Source of the DNA: JANMES01 sp038229715
Lineage (GTDB): Bacteria; Planctomycetota; Phycisphaerae; Tepidisphaerales; Tepidisphaeraceae
Direction: 5' to 3'
Assembly: GCA_038229715.1 (NCBI GenBank)
Contig: JBBROD010000035.1
Span: 1-44,314, forward strand
DNA: 44,314 nt
The position numbers were made by a program, and so were the translations under genes. This document shows positions 24,456-33,103 of the stretch, one piece after another (positions within the stretch are counted from its first letter, which is position 1; each line of letters starts with the position of its first letter). Below the pieces are notes generated by a model. That model was not told the origin of the DNA, did not search any database, and saw nothing but the letters and a program-made list of their open reading frames with translations.

Positions 24456-25956
24456 GTCGAAACATCGAAAAGCATTCTGCAAAGCGGCTGGCTTGCTGGT
24501 GCTGTCGACGATACTTTTCGGTGCATCCTCCCGTTGCGCCACCGCTGACAACGCGCCGGCGAAGAAGCCGAATATCGTCGTCATTCTGACCGACGATCAT
24601 GGGTTCGCCGATCTGTCCTGCCAGGATCAGCTCAAGGACATCAAAACCCCGAACATCGACTCACTGGCCCGCGACGGCGTGCGGATGACCAACGGGTACG
24701 TCAGCGCACCGCAGTGTATTCCATCGCGGGCGGGCATTCTCACCGGCCGTTACCAGCAACGTTTTGGCGTTGAGGACAACGCAAGCATCCCATTGCCGCT
24801 TGACGAAACCACGCTCGCCCAACGGATGCAGAACGCGGGATACATAACGGGCATGGTGGGAAAGTGGCACCTCGAGCCGAACCACGGCGAGATTCCCTGG
24901 ATCAAGCAGCACATGCCCGATGCGAATCTGAAATCGGGTAAGCCGATCTCCATTCCGGAGAAACTGGTCAAGCCGTATCTACCCACCGAGCGCGGATTCA
25001 CGGATACATTCTGTGGCGAAATGCAGCGTTACTGGGCCACCCATGATCTTCAGGGCAAGCCGCTGGCAAAAGGCGGCCAGTACGTTCAGGAAAAAGGGTT
25101 TCGGCTGGACACGCAATGCAGCGCCGCCGTGTCGTTTATTGATCGCAATCATGAGAAGCCGTTTTTCCTCTATTTGGCGTACTTCGGTCCGCACGTTCCT
25201 CCGGAGGCGACGGAAAAGTATCTGTCGCGATTCCCGGGAAAGATGCCCGAGCGCCGCCGCTATGCGCTGGCGATGCTTTCGGCGATCGATGACGGCGTCG
25301 GACAGGTTCGCGAGGCGCTTCGCGCGCACGGGATCGACAAAGACACACTGATCTTCTTCCTCAGCGATAACGGCGCGCCGCTGGGCATGGGTATGCACGA
25401 TACGCCGATCACCGAAAAGAAAGAGGCTTGGGACGGCTCGCGAAATGATCCGCTGATCGGCGAAAAGGGAATGCTCTCTGAAGGCGGGATTCACATTCCC
25501 TACATCGCCGCTTGGCCGGGCAAACTGCCTGCGGGCAAGGTTTACGCCAATCCGGTGATCTCGCTCGACATCGCCGCCACCGCGGTTGCACTGGCGGGCC
25601 AACCGGCCGCGCCGGAGTTGGATGGAACCAACCTGATACCGTATCTCACCGGCGAAAAAGCCGATGAACCGCACCACGCCCTCTACTGGCGATTCTGGAA
25701 TCAGTCCGCGATCCGCAAGGGCAAATGGAAATACCTGCAGGCGGCCGGCAGTCAGAAGTTTTTGTTCGATCTTGACAGCCCGGAGCAAGAACATAAAAAC
25801 CGCATCGCCGACCACCCAGACATAGCCAAGGAACTTGCCGCCGAGCTCGATCAATGGGCCGCTTCACTGAAAACCCTGGGCATTCCCGGCGGGGAGTTGA
25901 AACCCGGCGAGAAGAAATGGTACGAATACTACTTCGGCGAGACCCGCAATGATTAG
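24442..25956 (+). CDS. Secreted formylglycine-dependent sulfatase
   Basis: 504 residues with a signal peptide (MRVSKSKHRKAFCKAAGLLV..., cleaved near residue 36). The type I sulfatase core is clear: metal site NIVVILTDDHGFADLSC (D51, D52), the formylglycine motif CIPSRAGILTGR (Cys92), GKWHLEP, and FLSDNGAP. Cys-type maturation needs a formylglycine-generating enzyme, not encoded here. Likely removes sulfate esters from a glycan in the periplasm or outside. Overlaps the beta-helix gene by 14 nt; GGAG precedes the ATG at 24442. Confidence 0.95.
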   Translation: MRVSKSKHRKAFCKAAGLLVLSTILFGASSRCATADNAPAKKPNIVVILTDDHGFADLSCQDQLKDIKTPNIDSLARDGVRMTNGYVSAPQCIPSRAGILTGRYQQRFGVEDNASIPLPLDETTLAQRMQNAGYITGMVGKWHLEPNHGEIPWIKQHMPDANLKSGKPISIPEKLVKPYLPTERGFTDTFCGEMQRYWATHDLQGKPLAKGGQYVQEKGFRLDTQCSAAVSFIDRNHEKPFFLYLAYFGPHVPPEATEKYLSRFPGKMPERRRYALAMLSAIDDGVGQVREALRAHGIDKDTLIFFLSDNGAPLGMGMHDTPITEKKEAWDGSRNDPLIGEKGMLSEGGIHIPYIAAWPGKLPAGKVYANPVISLDIAATAVALAGQPAAPELDGTNLIPYLTGEKADEPHHALYWRFWNQSAIRKGKWKYLQAAGSQKFLFDLDSPEQEHKNRIADHPDIAKELAAELDQWAASLKTLGIPGGELKPGEKKWYEYYFGETRND

Positions 25957-25974
25957 CGCAACGCGCCTTTTGTC

Positions 25975-26101
25975 GTAGCGTGATACTGGCCGTTTGACGT
26001 CATCCTGAGGTACGCCGAAGGATCTCGAACGCCAAAAGCCGCTCGCAATTCGAGATGCTTCGGCGTACCTCAGGATGACGAATGGAGAGCCTGCACGCTA
26101 C
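25975..26101. repeat. REPIN-like inverted repeat, family F4 copy b, with short terminal repeats
   Basis: 32-nt arms (25998-26029 and 26049-26080) match at 31 of 32, same words as the copy at 18.2 kb. Outside them lie GTAGCGTG (25975-25982) and CACGCTAC (26094-26101), a perfect 8-bp terminal inverted repeat. It lies between the convergent sulfatase and permease genes. Confidence 0.8.
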
Positions 26102-26250
26102 ATCAAATTGCTCACCGCATTAGTCGGCCAACTGGATGATGGGTCAAAGCTGCGGCGGTGGCCCGGTTGCAAGCCGGGGTTACAAATGGAGTGGGGAAAT
26201 CACCGGTCTGGATGCCGAGAAGCGATTGAACGATCGCGTCGAGCAAATCG

Positions 26251-27072
26251 CTAACCTTTAAGCCCCGACATATTCGCGCCACTGATGAAATAGCGTTGCA
26301 GAAAAAAGAACGCCACGATGACGGGCAGCACAACCATCACCGCACAAGCCATCATCAGGTTGGTTTGATCCACGACTTCGCCGACGAAACTGTTGAGCCC
26401 CAGTTGCAGCGTCCAATTGTCCTCGCTGTTGAGATAAATCAGCGGCCCCATGAATCCGTTCCAGCAGCCGACGAATGCGAACAATCCAATGGTGAGACAG
26501 ACCGGGCGGCTCATGGGCATTACAATCTGCCAGTAAATCTGCAGGGGTTTAGCGCCGTCGATGCGTGCGGCTTCGATCAGCGCCATGGGAATGCCCAGAA
26601 AAAACTGCCGGAATAGAAAGATCGCAAACGCACTGCCAAAAAACGCCGGAACGATCAGTGGCTTGAACGTATCGATCCAGCCGAGCTCCCTGAACAAAAT
26701 AAACGACGGAATCATGTTCACCACCGGCGGGAGCATCACCGTAGCGAGGACGGCGTAGAACAACGGTTTTCGGTACGGCACGCGGCAGAACGCAAACGCA
26801 TAGGCGCAGAGGCTGGATGAGAAAATCGTGCCGACGATCGTCAGGACGGTGATGAAAACCGTGTTTTTCAGGTATTTCAGCAATGGGATACTGTGAAACA
26901 CCTCGCTGAAATTCTCAAAATGCACGGTCGGCGGAATGAAGTCGCCGAGCGAACGCAGCGGCTGCATGACCGTTCTGTCATCGCAAAGGCTGCTGCGCAC
27001 CAGCCACGCAAACGGCAGCAACATCGCGGCGGAAAGTCCGATCAGGAGGATGTAAATCAGCACGCGCTGCAT
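26251..27072 (-). CDS. Sugar-type ABC importer permease (MalG/UgpE-like)
   Basis: 273 residues, six predicted membrane segments beginning MQRVLIYILLIGLSAAMLLPFAW. The cytosolic EAA loop reads LIEAARIDGAKPLQIYWQIVMPMSRP, the docking site for the ATPase. One half of a CUT1 carbohydrate importer. Its start overlaps the stop of the other permease by one base (TGATG). The frame stays open far upstream only as a shadow of that gene. No ATP-binding subunit is encoded nearby; a shared MsmK-like ATPase elsewhere is likely. Confidence 0.92.
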   Translation of the reverse strand: MQRVLIYILLIGLSAAMLLPFAWLVRSSLCDDRTVMQPLRSLGDFIPPTVHFENFSEVFHSIPLLKYLKNTVFITVLTIVGTIFSSSLCAYAFAFCRVPYRKPLFYAVLATVMLPPVVNMIPSFILFRELGWIDTFKPLIVPAFFGSAFAIFLFRQFFLGIPMALIEAARIDGAKPLQIYWQIVMPMSRPVCLTIGLFAFVGCWNGFMGPLIYLNSEDNWTLQLGLNSFVGEVVDQTNLMMACAVMVVLPVIVAFFFLQRYFISGANMSGLKG

Positions 27073-28022
27073 CAGGCATCGCCCTCGTAGTAAACCCACC
27101 GCTCGGCCAGCGCGAATTTGATCATCGTGATGATCAGCACAAGGGCAAACAGCAGCCACGCCATCGCCGCTCCGTAGCCGAGGCGGAAGTAGCGGAAGGA
27201 TTGATCGAAGAGGTAGAGCACGTAGAACAGAGTCGAGTTGTCGGGCCCGCGGCCGGACATGACGTAGGCTTGTGCGAAGATTTGGAACGAGCCGATCGTC
27301 CCCATCGTCAGCGAGAACAGAATCACCGGGCTGAGCATCGGCAATGTGATGTGGATGAACCGGCGAACCGGCCCAGCGCCGTCGAGCTCGGCCGCCTCGT
27401 ACAGGTGACTGGGGATGCCTTGCAGCCCTGCCAGGAAAATGATCATCCCCCCGCCGATGCCCCAAAGGCTCATCATGATGTATGCGGGCTTAGCCAGGTT
27501 CGGGTCCAGCAGCCATTTCGGATCGGAAATGCCTAAGGGCCTTAAGATGGGTCGTAGCAGCGTGTTGGCCAGCCCCGCTTCGGGATTAAAAATCCATCGC
27601 CACAGCACACCCATCGCAACTCCCGACACGATCGTCGGCAGGTAGAAGATCGTGCGCCAAACCGCGATGCCCTTCACCTTCTGATTCAGCAGTACCGCGA
27701 GCATCAGCGCACCGGCCGTACCTAACGGAACCGCAAACACTACATAGAACAGCGTATTTCCCAGCGATTTCCAGATCAGCGGATCGGACATCAACTCGCG
27801 GTAGTTCCCCAATCCCACCCATTTCGGCGAGTTGAACAGGCTGTAGTCCGTAAAAGAAATCAGCACCGATGCGACAATCGGCCCGAACTCGAATAACAAA
27901 AACCCGATCAGCCACGGCGAAATAAAACACCAGAACGCCAGCCGATCTTCCTTGGCCATCGGAGAAAGTCGGCGTTTTTGCACGCTGACATTATTGGAAG
28001 GCGTGCTTCGATGTTCGCTCAT
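27072..28022 (-). CDS. Sugar-type ABC importer permease (MalF/UgpA-like)
   Basis: 316 residues, six membrane segments. A cytosolic N-terminus precedes FWCFISPWLIGFLLFEFGPI. EAA loop: LYEAAELDGAGPVRRFIHITLPMLSP. Partner of the MalG-like permease. The start ATG at 28022 overlaps the stop of the binding-protein gene by four bases (ATGA), indicating coupled translation. CUT1 family; the substrate is not predictable from sequence, but the sulfatase and beta-helix genes nearby suggest an oligosaccharide. Confidence 0.93.
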   Translation of the reverse strand: MSEHRSTPSNNVSVQKRRLSPMAKEDRLAFWCFISPWLIGFLLFEFGPIVASVLISFTDYSLFNSPKWVGLGNYRELMSDPLIWKSLGNTLFYVVFAVPLGTAGALMLAVLLNQKVKGIAVWRTIFYLPTIVSGVAMGVLWRWIFNPEAGLANTLLRPILRPLGISDPKWLLDPNLAKPAYIMMSLWGIGGGMIIFLAGLQGIPSHLYEAAELDGAGPVRRFIHITLPMLSPVILFSLTMGTIGSFQIFAQAYVMSGRGPDNSTLFYVLYLFDQSFRYFRLGYGAAMAWLLFALVLIITMIKFALAERWVYYEGDA

Positions 28023-29311
28023 CGGCCGACTCCTTCATGTGCGTAGCGTGCGAGGACGGCGTTCACTTTCGGCACGATCTGCTCCACCGCCTCTTTCACG
28101 GAGCAGTCGCCGCGATTGGCCCGGTCCAGATCAGGGTTGATCGCATCGATGATTTGAGCATACGCCGGATGCTGCAGCGGCGGCCCGGCGACTTTCATCA
28201 CATCGACGGCTACCTGCTTTGACGCCGGTGGCAGAGTCGCATCGCGCCACTCCTGCGATTGGCCGAGCTTGATGTTGGCTGGGATATCGAAAGTCATGAT
28301 ATGTTTCATGCCTTCGTTGGTCATCCACCGCGCCCACTCGAACGCGGCCTCGGAGTTGCGGCTTTGGCTCGTTACGGCAAACGCGCTCCCGGTCACCGCT
28401 GACCGGATTTGGCCCGATCCGCGCGGCGGCAGCGCGATATCCCATTCAAACGCACACGAGCGGCGAAGCACCGGCACGACCGGATACATCGAGATAAACA
28501 TCCCGGCGCGTTGCAGGACGAACATTCGCCACGCGGTCATGTCCATTCCCGATTCAGGCGTCGGCACGACTTTGTATTGCTGCCGGAGGGCTACCCAGAA
28601 TTCCAGCGCCTCCATGGATTGTCGCGAATCCAGTTCACAGCGCGTGCCGTCCGCGCTGATGATTCGTCCCCCGTTCTGGCGGACGAGCGTCTGCCAATCG
28701 GGCTGCTGCAAGCCGAAGATATCCGTGCGGCCGTCGCCATCCGTATCCTGAGTGATGGCGGTGGCGGCGTGCAGCATGTCCTGCCAAGTCCAATCCGCCG
28801 TGGGGAAACTCAGCCCGTGCTTTCGGAATAGCTCGGGATTGTAGAAAAGCAGTTCGGCCGAGGCGTCTTTGGGCAAGGCGTAGAGATGCCCGCCGTAGGT
28901 GTAGGTTTGAACGGACGCGGGAAAATAATCTGTAATGCTCGTCTTCCCGTTGCTAGCCAGGATTTGATCGAGCGGCTTCAGCGCGCCAAGTTCCACCCAT
29001 GCCGCCAGATCGCTGGGATACATAAAGATGACATCGGGCGCAACCTTGCCCGCGAACATGACCTTGATTTTATCCTGATAGTTGCCGGTGATGTGCAGCA
29101 CCTGGAGATCGATGTCCGGGTGGGTTTTTCGGAAATCGTCGAACGCCTCGTCAAAGTATCGCATCAACGCCGGCGGGCAAGGCGGGTGCGCGTACACCAC
29201 AACGCGACGGCCCTGCGCACTTGCGACCGGGCGATTGCCCGACAGCATCGCAGCGGCCAGGATCATCAACGCCGCGAACGGAACCAGTAAAGATGATGCG
29301 AGACGATTCAA
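28019..29311 (-). CDS. Extracellular sugar-binding protein of ABC importer (family 1)
   Basis: About 430 residues. The N-terminal signal (ASSLLVPFAALMILAAAML, cleaved near residue 34) leads to a family 1 solute-binding fold: VVVYAHPPCPPALMRYFDEAF, GKVAPDVIFMYPSDLAAWVE, YALPKDASAELLFYNPELFRKHGL, TWQDMLHAATAITQDTDGDGRTDIFG, with EAAFEWARWMTNEGM late in the protein. Captures the substrate outside and delivers it to the two permeases that follow without gaps. No ATG fits; I chose TTG at 29311 just before the signal peptide. The frame is open to 29476. Confidence 0.88.
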   Translation of the reverse strand: MNRLASSLLVPFAALMILAAAMLSGNRPVASAQGRRVVVYAHPPCPPALMRYFDEAFDDFRKTHPDIDLQVLHITGNYQDKIKVMFAGKVAPDVIFMYPSDLAAWVELGALKPLDQILASNGKTSITDYFPASVQTYTYGGHLYALPKDASAELLFYNPELFRKHGLSFPTADWTWQDMLHAATAITQDTDGDGRTDIFGLQQPDWQTLVRQNGGRIISADGTRCELDSRQSMEALEFWVALRQQYKVVPTPESGMDMTAWRMFVLQRAGMFISMYPVVPVLRRSCAFEWDIALPPRGSGQIRSAVTGSAFAVTSQSRNSEAAFEWARWMTNEGMKHIMTFDIPANIKLGQSQEWRDATLPPASKQVAVDVMKVAGPPLQHPAYAQIIDAINPDLDRANRGDCSVKEAVEQIVPKVNAVLARYAHEGVGR

Positions 29312-29638
29312 TTGGCATTCCCGCTGAGGTGCACAAAGGATCACTGGGAAACTCGTTTTCCGCCGGAAAGGGAAAGCGTAGCGAATGCGATAAGCGAATT
29401 CAAATTGAACGGGGCTGGTGAGTGGGTGAGTTTGATTTGTTGACGCTTTCACCAGTTGGAAACTCAACCGTACCACGGGCCTCCGGCCCGTGCCAATGGC
29501 GCGGGAATGTCTGCGAGGTCAATCTTTTCGAAGTTTAAACGTGTTCGGCACGGGCCGGAGGCCCGTGGTACGGGTGAGTCTTGAGACTGACTCACTACGC
29601 AGGGCGGGTCGATCGGCGATTACACCGAACGCCAATTC
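29312..29638. other. Intergenic region with F1 copy B
   Basis: 327 bases between the aldo/keto reductase and binding-protein genes (both minus strand). Half of it is the F1 element at 29426-29591. The importer promoter should lie at 29312-29425; I see no convincing boxes. Confidence 0.45.
29426..29591. mobile_element. REPIN/MITE-like element, family F1 copy B
   Basis: About 166 bp. Arms 29461-29493 and 29548-29579 carry the hairpin ACGGGCCTCCGGCCCGT twice in inverted orientation. The ends GTGAGTTTGA and GACTGAC are a degenerate version of the family's terminal repeats. Its centre (GCGGGAATGTCTGCGAGGTC) is shared with copies C and D in the same orientation. Confidence 0.8.
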
Positions 29639-30685
29639 TCATCCTTCGGCCATCGTCTTTTCGATCTTCTGCAGTTCTTCCGGCGTAAACGTCGCCTTTT
29701 CTGCGAACTTAGCATTCTCGACGATCTGTGTCGGCCGGGACGCACCGATGAGTGCGGTCGTCACACCGGCCTTGCCTTGCGGGCGAAGCGTCCACGCCAG
29801 TGCCATCTGCGCCAAGGATTGGCCGCGCTCGTCGGCGATCGCGTTCAGCTTGTTCAGCAACGCCTGCCGCTGCGACGTGACGGCGCTTTCCTTCAGGAAT
29901 CCTCCCGTGCTGCGGACGCGGCTGTCGTCGGGGATCGTCTTGAGATACTTGTTCGTCAACAGCCCTTGCGCCAGCGGGCAGAACGCGATCGTGCCCAGGC
30001 CGCAGCGGTCGGTCACGGGGAGCAGTTCTTTTTCGATCCAGCGGTTGAACATCGAGTAGTTCGGCTGGTGGATGATCGGCTTGACCCAGCCGTGGGTGTC
30101 GCAGATGCGGACGACGTCGGCGGTCACCGCGCCGCTGTAATTGCTGATGCCCGCGTACAACGCCTTTCCCTGCCGCACAATGGTATCCAGCGCAAACAGC
30201 GTTTCCTCCAGCGGCGTGTTCGGGTCCATCCGATGGGAGTAGAAGATGTCGACGTATTCCAACTTCAGCCGCTTGAGCGATTGATCGCAAGACGAAATCA
30301 GATACTTGCGGCTTCCCCAATCCCCGTAAGGCCCGGCCCACATGGTGTAGCCGGCTTTGCTGCTGATGATCAATTCGTCGCGATGATGCTTAAAATCATC
30401 GGCCAAAATGCGTCCGACCCGCTCCTCTGCCGACCCCGGCGGCGGGCCATAATTGTTGGCCAGGTCGAAGTGCGTGATGCCGTTATCGAACGCCGTAAAC
30501 AGCATCTGCTGGCAATTGGCGTGGAACGCCGCTTCGTCGGCGTGATGGCCGGCGTCGGTCCCCGCTCCACCGAAGTTGTGCCAGCATCCCAGGCTGATTG
30601 CTGGCAACATCAGCCCGGAGTTGCCGCACCGGCGAGACCATGAGGCACTGTTGGTGTAGCGTTTTTCGTTCGGCGTGTAGACCAT
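29639..30685 (-). CDS. Aldo/keto reductase, YghZ (L-glyceraldehyde-3-phosphate reductase) type
   Basis: 348-residue NADPH-dependent TIM-barrel reductase. The extended N-terminus (MVYTPNEKRYTNSASWSRRC) and LMLPAISLGCWHNFG are characteristic of the YghZ-like branch. Catalytic residues are visible: Asp in FDLANNYG with its Tyr, Lys in IISSKAG, and His in DIFYSHRMD. The C-terminus has GASRPTQIVENAKFAEK, the cofactor-binding segment. Probably reduces small or sugar aldehydes. ATG at 30685. The gene is bracketed by two F1 elements in the same orientation (29426-29591 and 30778-30943). Confidence 0.93.
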   Translation of the reverse strand: MVYTPNEKRYTNSASWSRRCGNSGLMLPAISLGCWHNFGGAGTDAGHHADEAAFHANCQQMLFTAFDNGITHFDLANNYGPPPGSAEERVGRILADDFKHHRDELIISSKAGYTMWAGPYGDWGSRKYLISSCDQSLKRLKLEYVDIFYSHRMDPNTPLEETLFALDTIVRQGKALYAGISNYSGAVTADVVRICDTHGWVKPIIHQPNYSMFNRWIEKELLPVTDRCGLGTIAFCPLAQGLLTNKYLKTIPDDSRVRSTGGFLKESAVTSQRQALLNKLNAIADERGQSLAQMALAWTLRPQGKAGVTTALIGASRPTQIVENAKFAEKATFTPEELQKIEKTMAEG

Positions 30686-31076
30686 GAAATTCTCGCTCCG
30701 ATTGGGTGCTAACTGGCGAACGGACGAGGTTACCCGAACGACGATCGCGATGCGAATCTGCCGATTCCGGGTGGTAGATCAGTTTGAGATATCGGTAATT
30801 GCGTCAGTTGAAAACTCAACCGCACCACGGGCCTCCGGCCCGTGCCAACGGCGCGGGAATGTCTGCGAGGTCAAATTCTTCGAAGTCCTTGAGCCATCCG
30901 CACGGGCCGGAGGCCCGTGGTACGGTTGAGTTTTCAGATTGACATACTACCTGATTCCGGGTCGATGAAACTTGCTTCGCGCGCCGATCGGCAGCGAGTG
31001 ACTTGAATCGAGCAAAGAAAAGACCTTCGCGGAGTTCATCCACGAAGGTCATTTTGATTAAGAAGATCGGTCCAAA
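30686..31076. other. Intergenic region with F1 copy C
   Basis: 391 bases between the TPR lipoprotein gene and the reductase gene. It contains the F1 element at 30778-30943. The short stretch next to the lipoprotein stop (about 31010-31060, with GACCTTCGCGG...CCACGAAGGTC) can form a hairpin that may end the lipoprotein transcript. Confidence 0.5.
30778..30943. mobile_element. REPIN/MITE-like element, family F1 copy C
   Basis: About 166 bp. Terminal repeats ATCAGTTTGA (from 30778) and TTTCAGATTGAC (to 30943). Arms 30811-30845 and 30900-30934 match at 34 of 35. The centre is nearly that of copy B. It lies upstream of the aldo/keto reductase gene. Confidence 0.85.
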
Positions 31077-31883
31077 CTAGTCGCGAGGCGTCTGCGCCTG
31101 CGAGGTGTTGCTCGTGCTCGAGCGGCTCAGGTCGATTTCAGGAATCGGCCCGCGTGGGATCAGTGGCTTGGCCATCTGGTCTTCGCTTTTCAGGCTCGGC
31201 CCCGGCACGATCCCGATGCTGCGAAGCGCCGTTGCCACTTCCGTATCGGACGGATTGCTGTTGTAGGCCCGCTTGAGCAGCGGTTCGGCGGTCTGCGTTT
31301 TGCCGATCTGTACGAAGTACAGGCCCGCCTCACGAGATACTCCCGCGTCGGACGGATCGAGCAGCACGGCGCGGTTGTACGCATCGATGGCTGAGTCCGC
31401 GTCGCCGCTGTAGCGGAATACCTTGGCCAGAAGCAGCGCGTCTTCGACCGTGTCGCGGCCGGAAGTATTGTCGATAATCCGCTGGATTTCAGTGGACCGG
31501 CCGGGGCTCTTGGAGATCGCAATCGCCAGCCCGTCCAGCGTGCGACGGCGGAACGCCTTATCGTGGCGGCCGTCCAAGGTCAGGTTTTGTACGTCCAGCG
31601 AGGCGCGATAAGCACCTATCGACTGCTGGTAGTTCTTAGACGCATCGTACGACACGCCCAGCCAGTAGAACGACTCAAAATCCCGCGGATTCTGCTTCAC
31701 CGCGTTCTGAAATGAACCAGCAGCCAGATCGTACTGACCTTGGTTGTATAGCTTGATGCCCGCCTCGCGAGAGTCGCGGCTGTAAGTAAGCGTCTCCGCA
31801 CAGCCTGTCACAATGACGGCCAACGCAGCGGTTAAAATGGACTTGGAAAGGACACGAAACGAAGCGGATAGAGTGGTATTCAC
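31077..31883 (-). CDS. TPR-repeat lipoprotein
   Basis: About 268 residues. A lipoprotein signal (LSKSILTAALAVIVTGC) is followed by tetratricopeptide-like helix pairs: AGIKLYNQGQYDLAAGSFQNAVKQNPRDFESFYWLGVSY, then DADSAIDAYNRAVLLDPSDAGVSREAGLYFVQIGK. A Pro/Ser-rich tail ends it. I chose GTG at 31883 because GGAGG lies 5 nt upstream; the ATG at 31895 overlaps that site and has none of its own. Probably a scaffold in the periplasm attached to a membrane; partners unknown. Confidence 0.78.
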   Translation of the reverse strand: MNTTLSASFRVLSKSILTAALAVIVTGCAETLTYSRDSREAGIKLYNQGQYDLAAGSFQNAVKQNPRDFESFYWLGVSYDASKNYQQSIGAYRASLDVQNLTLDGRHDKAFRRRTLDGLAIAISKSPGRSTEIQRIIDNTSGRDTVEDALLLAKVFRYSGDADSAIDAYNRAVLLDPSDAGVSREAGLYFVQIGKTQTAEPLLKRAYNSNPSDTEVATALRSIGIVPGPSLKSEDQMAKPLIPRGPIPEIDLSRSSTSNTSQAQTPRD

Positions 31884-32188
31884 TGCTACCTCCATGTAGC
31901 GGCCTAGTGCTCGCGATCCAAATATCGGCTCCAGCCGAGGCGAGCGACCTGAACGCGCAAAATGTACCGCATCGCGCAGAAATTGCAACGCAATTACATG
32001 AAAATCGCGAAAGGATTCTGATGAATGCTTTTTGATCGGCTGATGACCCGATCCGACGATCCCTTTGCGTAATCTATTGGCGTAATCTATCGAGCGGAAT
32101 AAAAAGTCCAAACCCGCTCGGATTATCGGTCCGACTTGAATTGCCTATTCACGTTGCCCCGGCCGCGATGCGTCTCTAAGATGGGCAG
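31884..32188. other. Divergent promoter region with a short direct repeat
   Basis: 305 bases between the lipoprotein gene (minus) and mlaE (plus). GCGTAATCTAT occurs twice as a direct repeat (32067-32077 and 32080-32090, 13-bp period), which could be an operator or chance. No palindromic element of the kinds seen elsewhere is present. Confidence 0.4.
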
Positions 32189-33013
32189 ATGGCGATCGCG
32201 TTCGCGCAAAGCGTCGGTGAGATCACGATGGACACCCTCGCGGCGTTCGGGGATTTCTGCTACTTCTGCGGACGCACCCTCCGCTGGATGGCTCAATCCA
32301 GCCTGCAGCGAAAAAGCCTGCGACAACTTATCCCGCAGCTTTACACGATCGGCGTGGCGTCGGTGCCCGTCGTCGCGGTCACCGGCGGATTCATCGGCAT
32401 GGTGATGGCGATCGAAACCTTCGCCCAGTTCAAAGCCATTGGACAGGAACAACGCATCGGCAGCGTCATCGCGCTGTCGGTGGTGAAGCAGATCGGCCCG
32501 GTGCTGGCGGCGGTGATGCTGGCGGGTCGGGTCGGCGGATCGCTGACGGCTGAACTCGGCACGATGAACGTCACCGAGCAACTCGATGCACTTCGCGTGA
32601 TGGGGACCGATCCGATTCGGTATCTCGTCGTCCCCCGCGTGCTGGCGTGTTTGCTGCTCACGCCTATCCTTACGATCTACAGCGACGCACTCGGCGTCAT
32701 CGGCGGATGGCTCGTCTCCGTTCAGGCGCTCAACGTTCCTTCCGAGCCGTACTGGCAATTCTCCGCTCGCGGCGTGGAAACTTGGCAGATCATGGAAGGC
32801 ATCTTCAAGAGCTTTTTCTTCGGCGGGACGATCGGATTAATTAGCTGCTACAAAGGTTTTAACTGCGGCAGCGGCGCCAGCGGTGTCGGCAAAGCTTGTA
32901 CTGAAAGCTTCGTCACCAGCTTCCTGGCGATCATCGCGGAGAACCTGATCTTCGCCAAGTTCCTCCAAGAGCTGTACCAAGCGCTGTACGGCCAGAGATC
33001 GCTGTTTTCGTAG
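32189..33013 (+). CDS. mlaE: Lipid-transport ABC permease MlaE
   Basis: 274 residues. Inner-membrane permease of the MlaFEDB system that moves phospholipids between the membranes. The MlaE family core is clear: PVVAVTGGFIGMVMAIETFAQF, VVKQIGPVLAAVMLAGRVGGSLTAELGTMNVTEQLDALRVMGTDPIRYLVVPR, and SFFFGGTIGLISCYKGFNC. The ATG at 32189 is used; no strong ribosome-binding site. mlaF follows after 90 nt, with a palindrome between them. Confidence 0.93.
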   Translation: MAIAFAQSVGEITMDTLAAFGDFCYFCGRTLRWMAQSSLQRKSLRQLIPQLYTIGVASVPVVAVTGGFIGMVMAIETFAQFKAIGQEQRIGSVIALSVVKQIGPVLAAVMLAGRVGGSLTAELGTMNVTEQLDALRVMGTDPIRYLVVPRVLACLLLTPILTIYSDALGVIGGWLVSVQALNVPSEPYWQFSARGVETWQIMEGIFKSFFFGGTIGLISCYKGFNCGSGASGVGKACTESFVTSFLAIIAENLIFAKFLQELYQALYGQRSLFS

Positions 33014-33020
33014 AAAGGAT

Positions 33021-33096
33021 CAGGGGCAAGTATTCAGGGGCAAGGGGCAAGCCAGCACAGGTGTTTACTTGCCCCTTGCCCCTAAGTATTTGCCCC
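33021..33096. repeat. AGGGGCAAG-word inverted repeat between mlaE and mlaF (family F10)
   Basis: 30-nt arms (33021-33050 and 33067-33096) match at 27 of 30 and reiterate AGGGGCAAG. It ends 7 nt before the mlaF ATG, so no conventional ribosome-binding site precedes that gene. Confidence 0.88.
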
Positions 33097-33103
33097 TCAC
33101 GCT

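Noticed and set aside
25975..26101. F4 palindrome as a simple Rho-independent terminator
   Set aside because: It lies between convergent genes but lacks a T tract, has 32-nt arms and has sequence relatives at 18.2 and 36.5 kb, so it is a dispersed repeat first of all.
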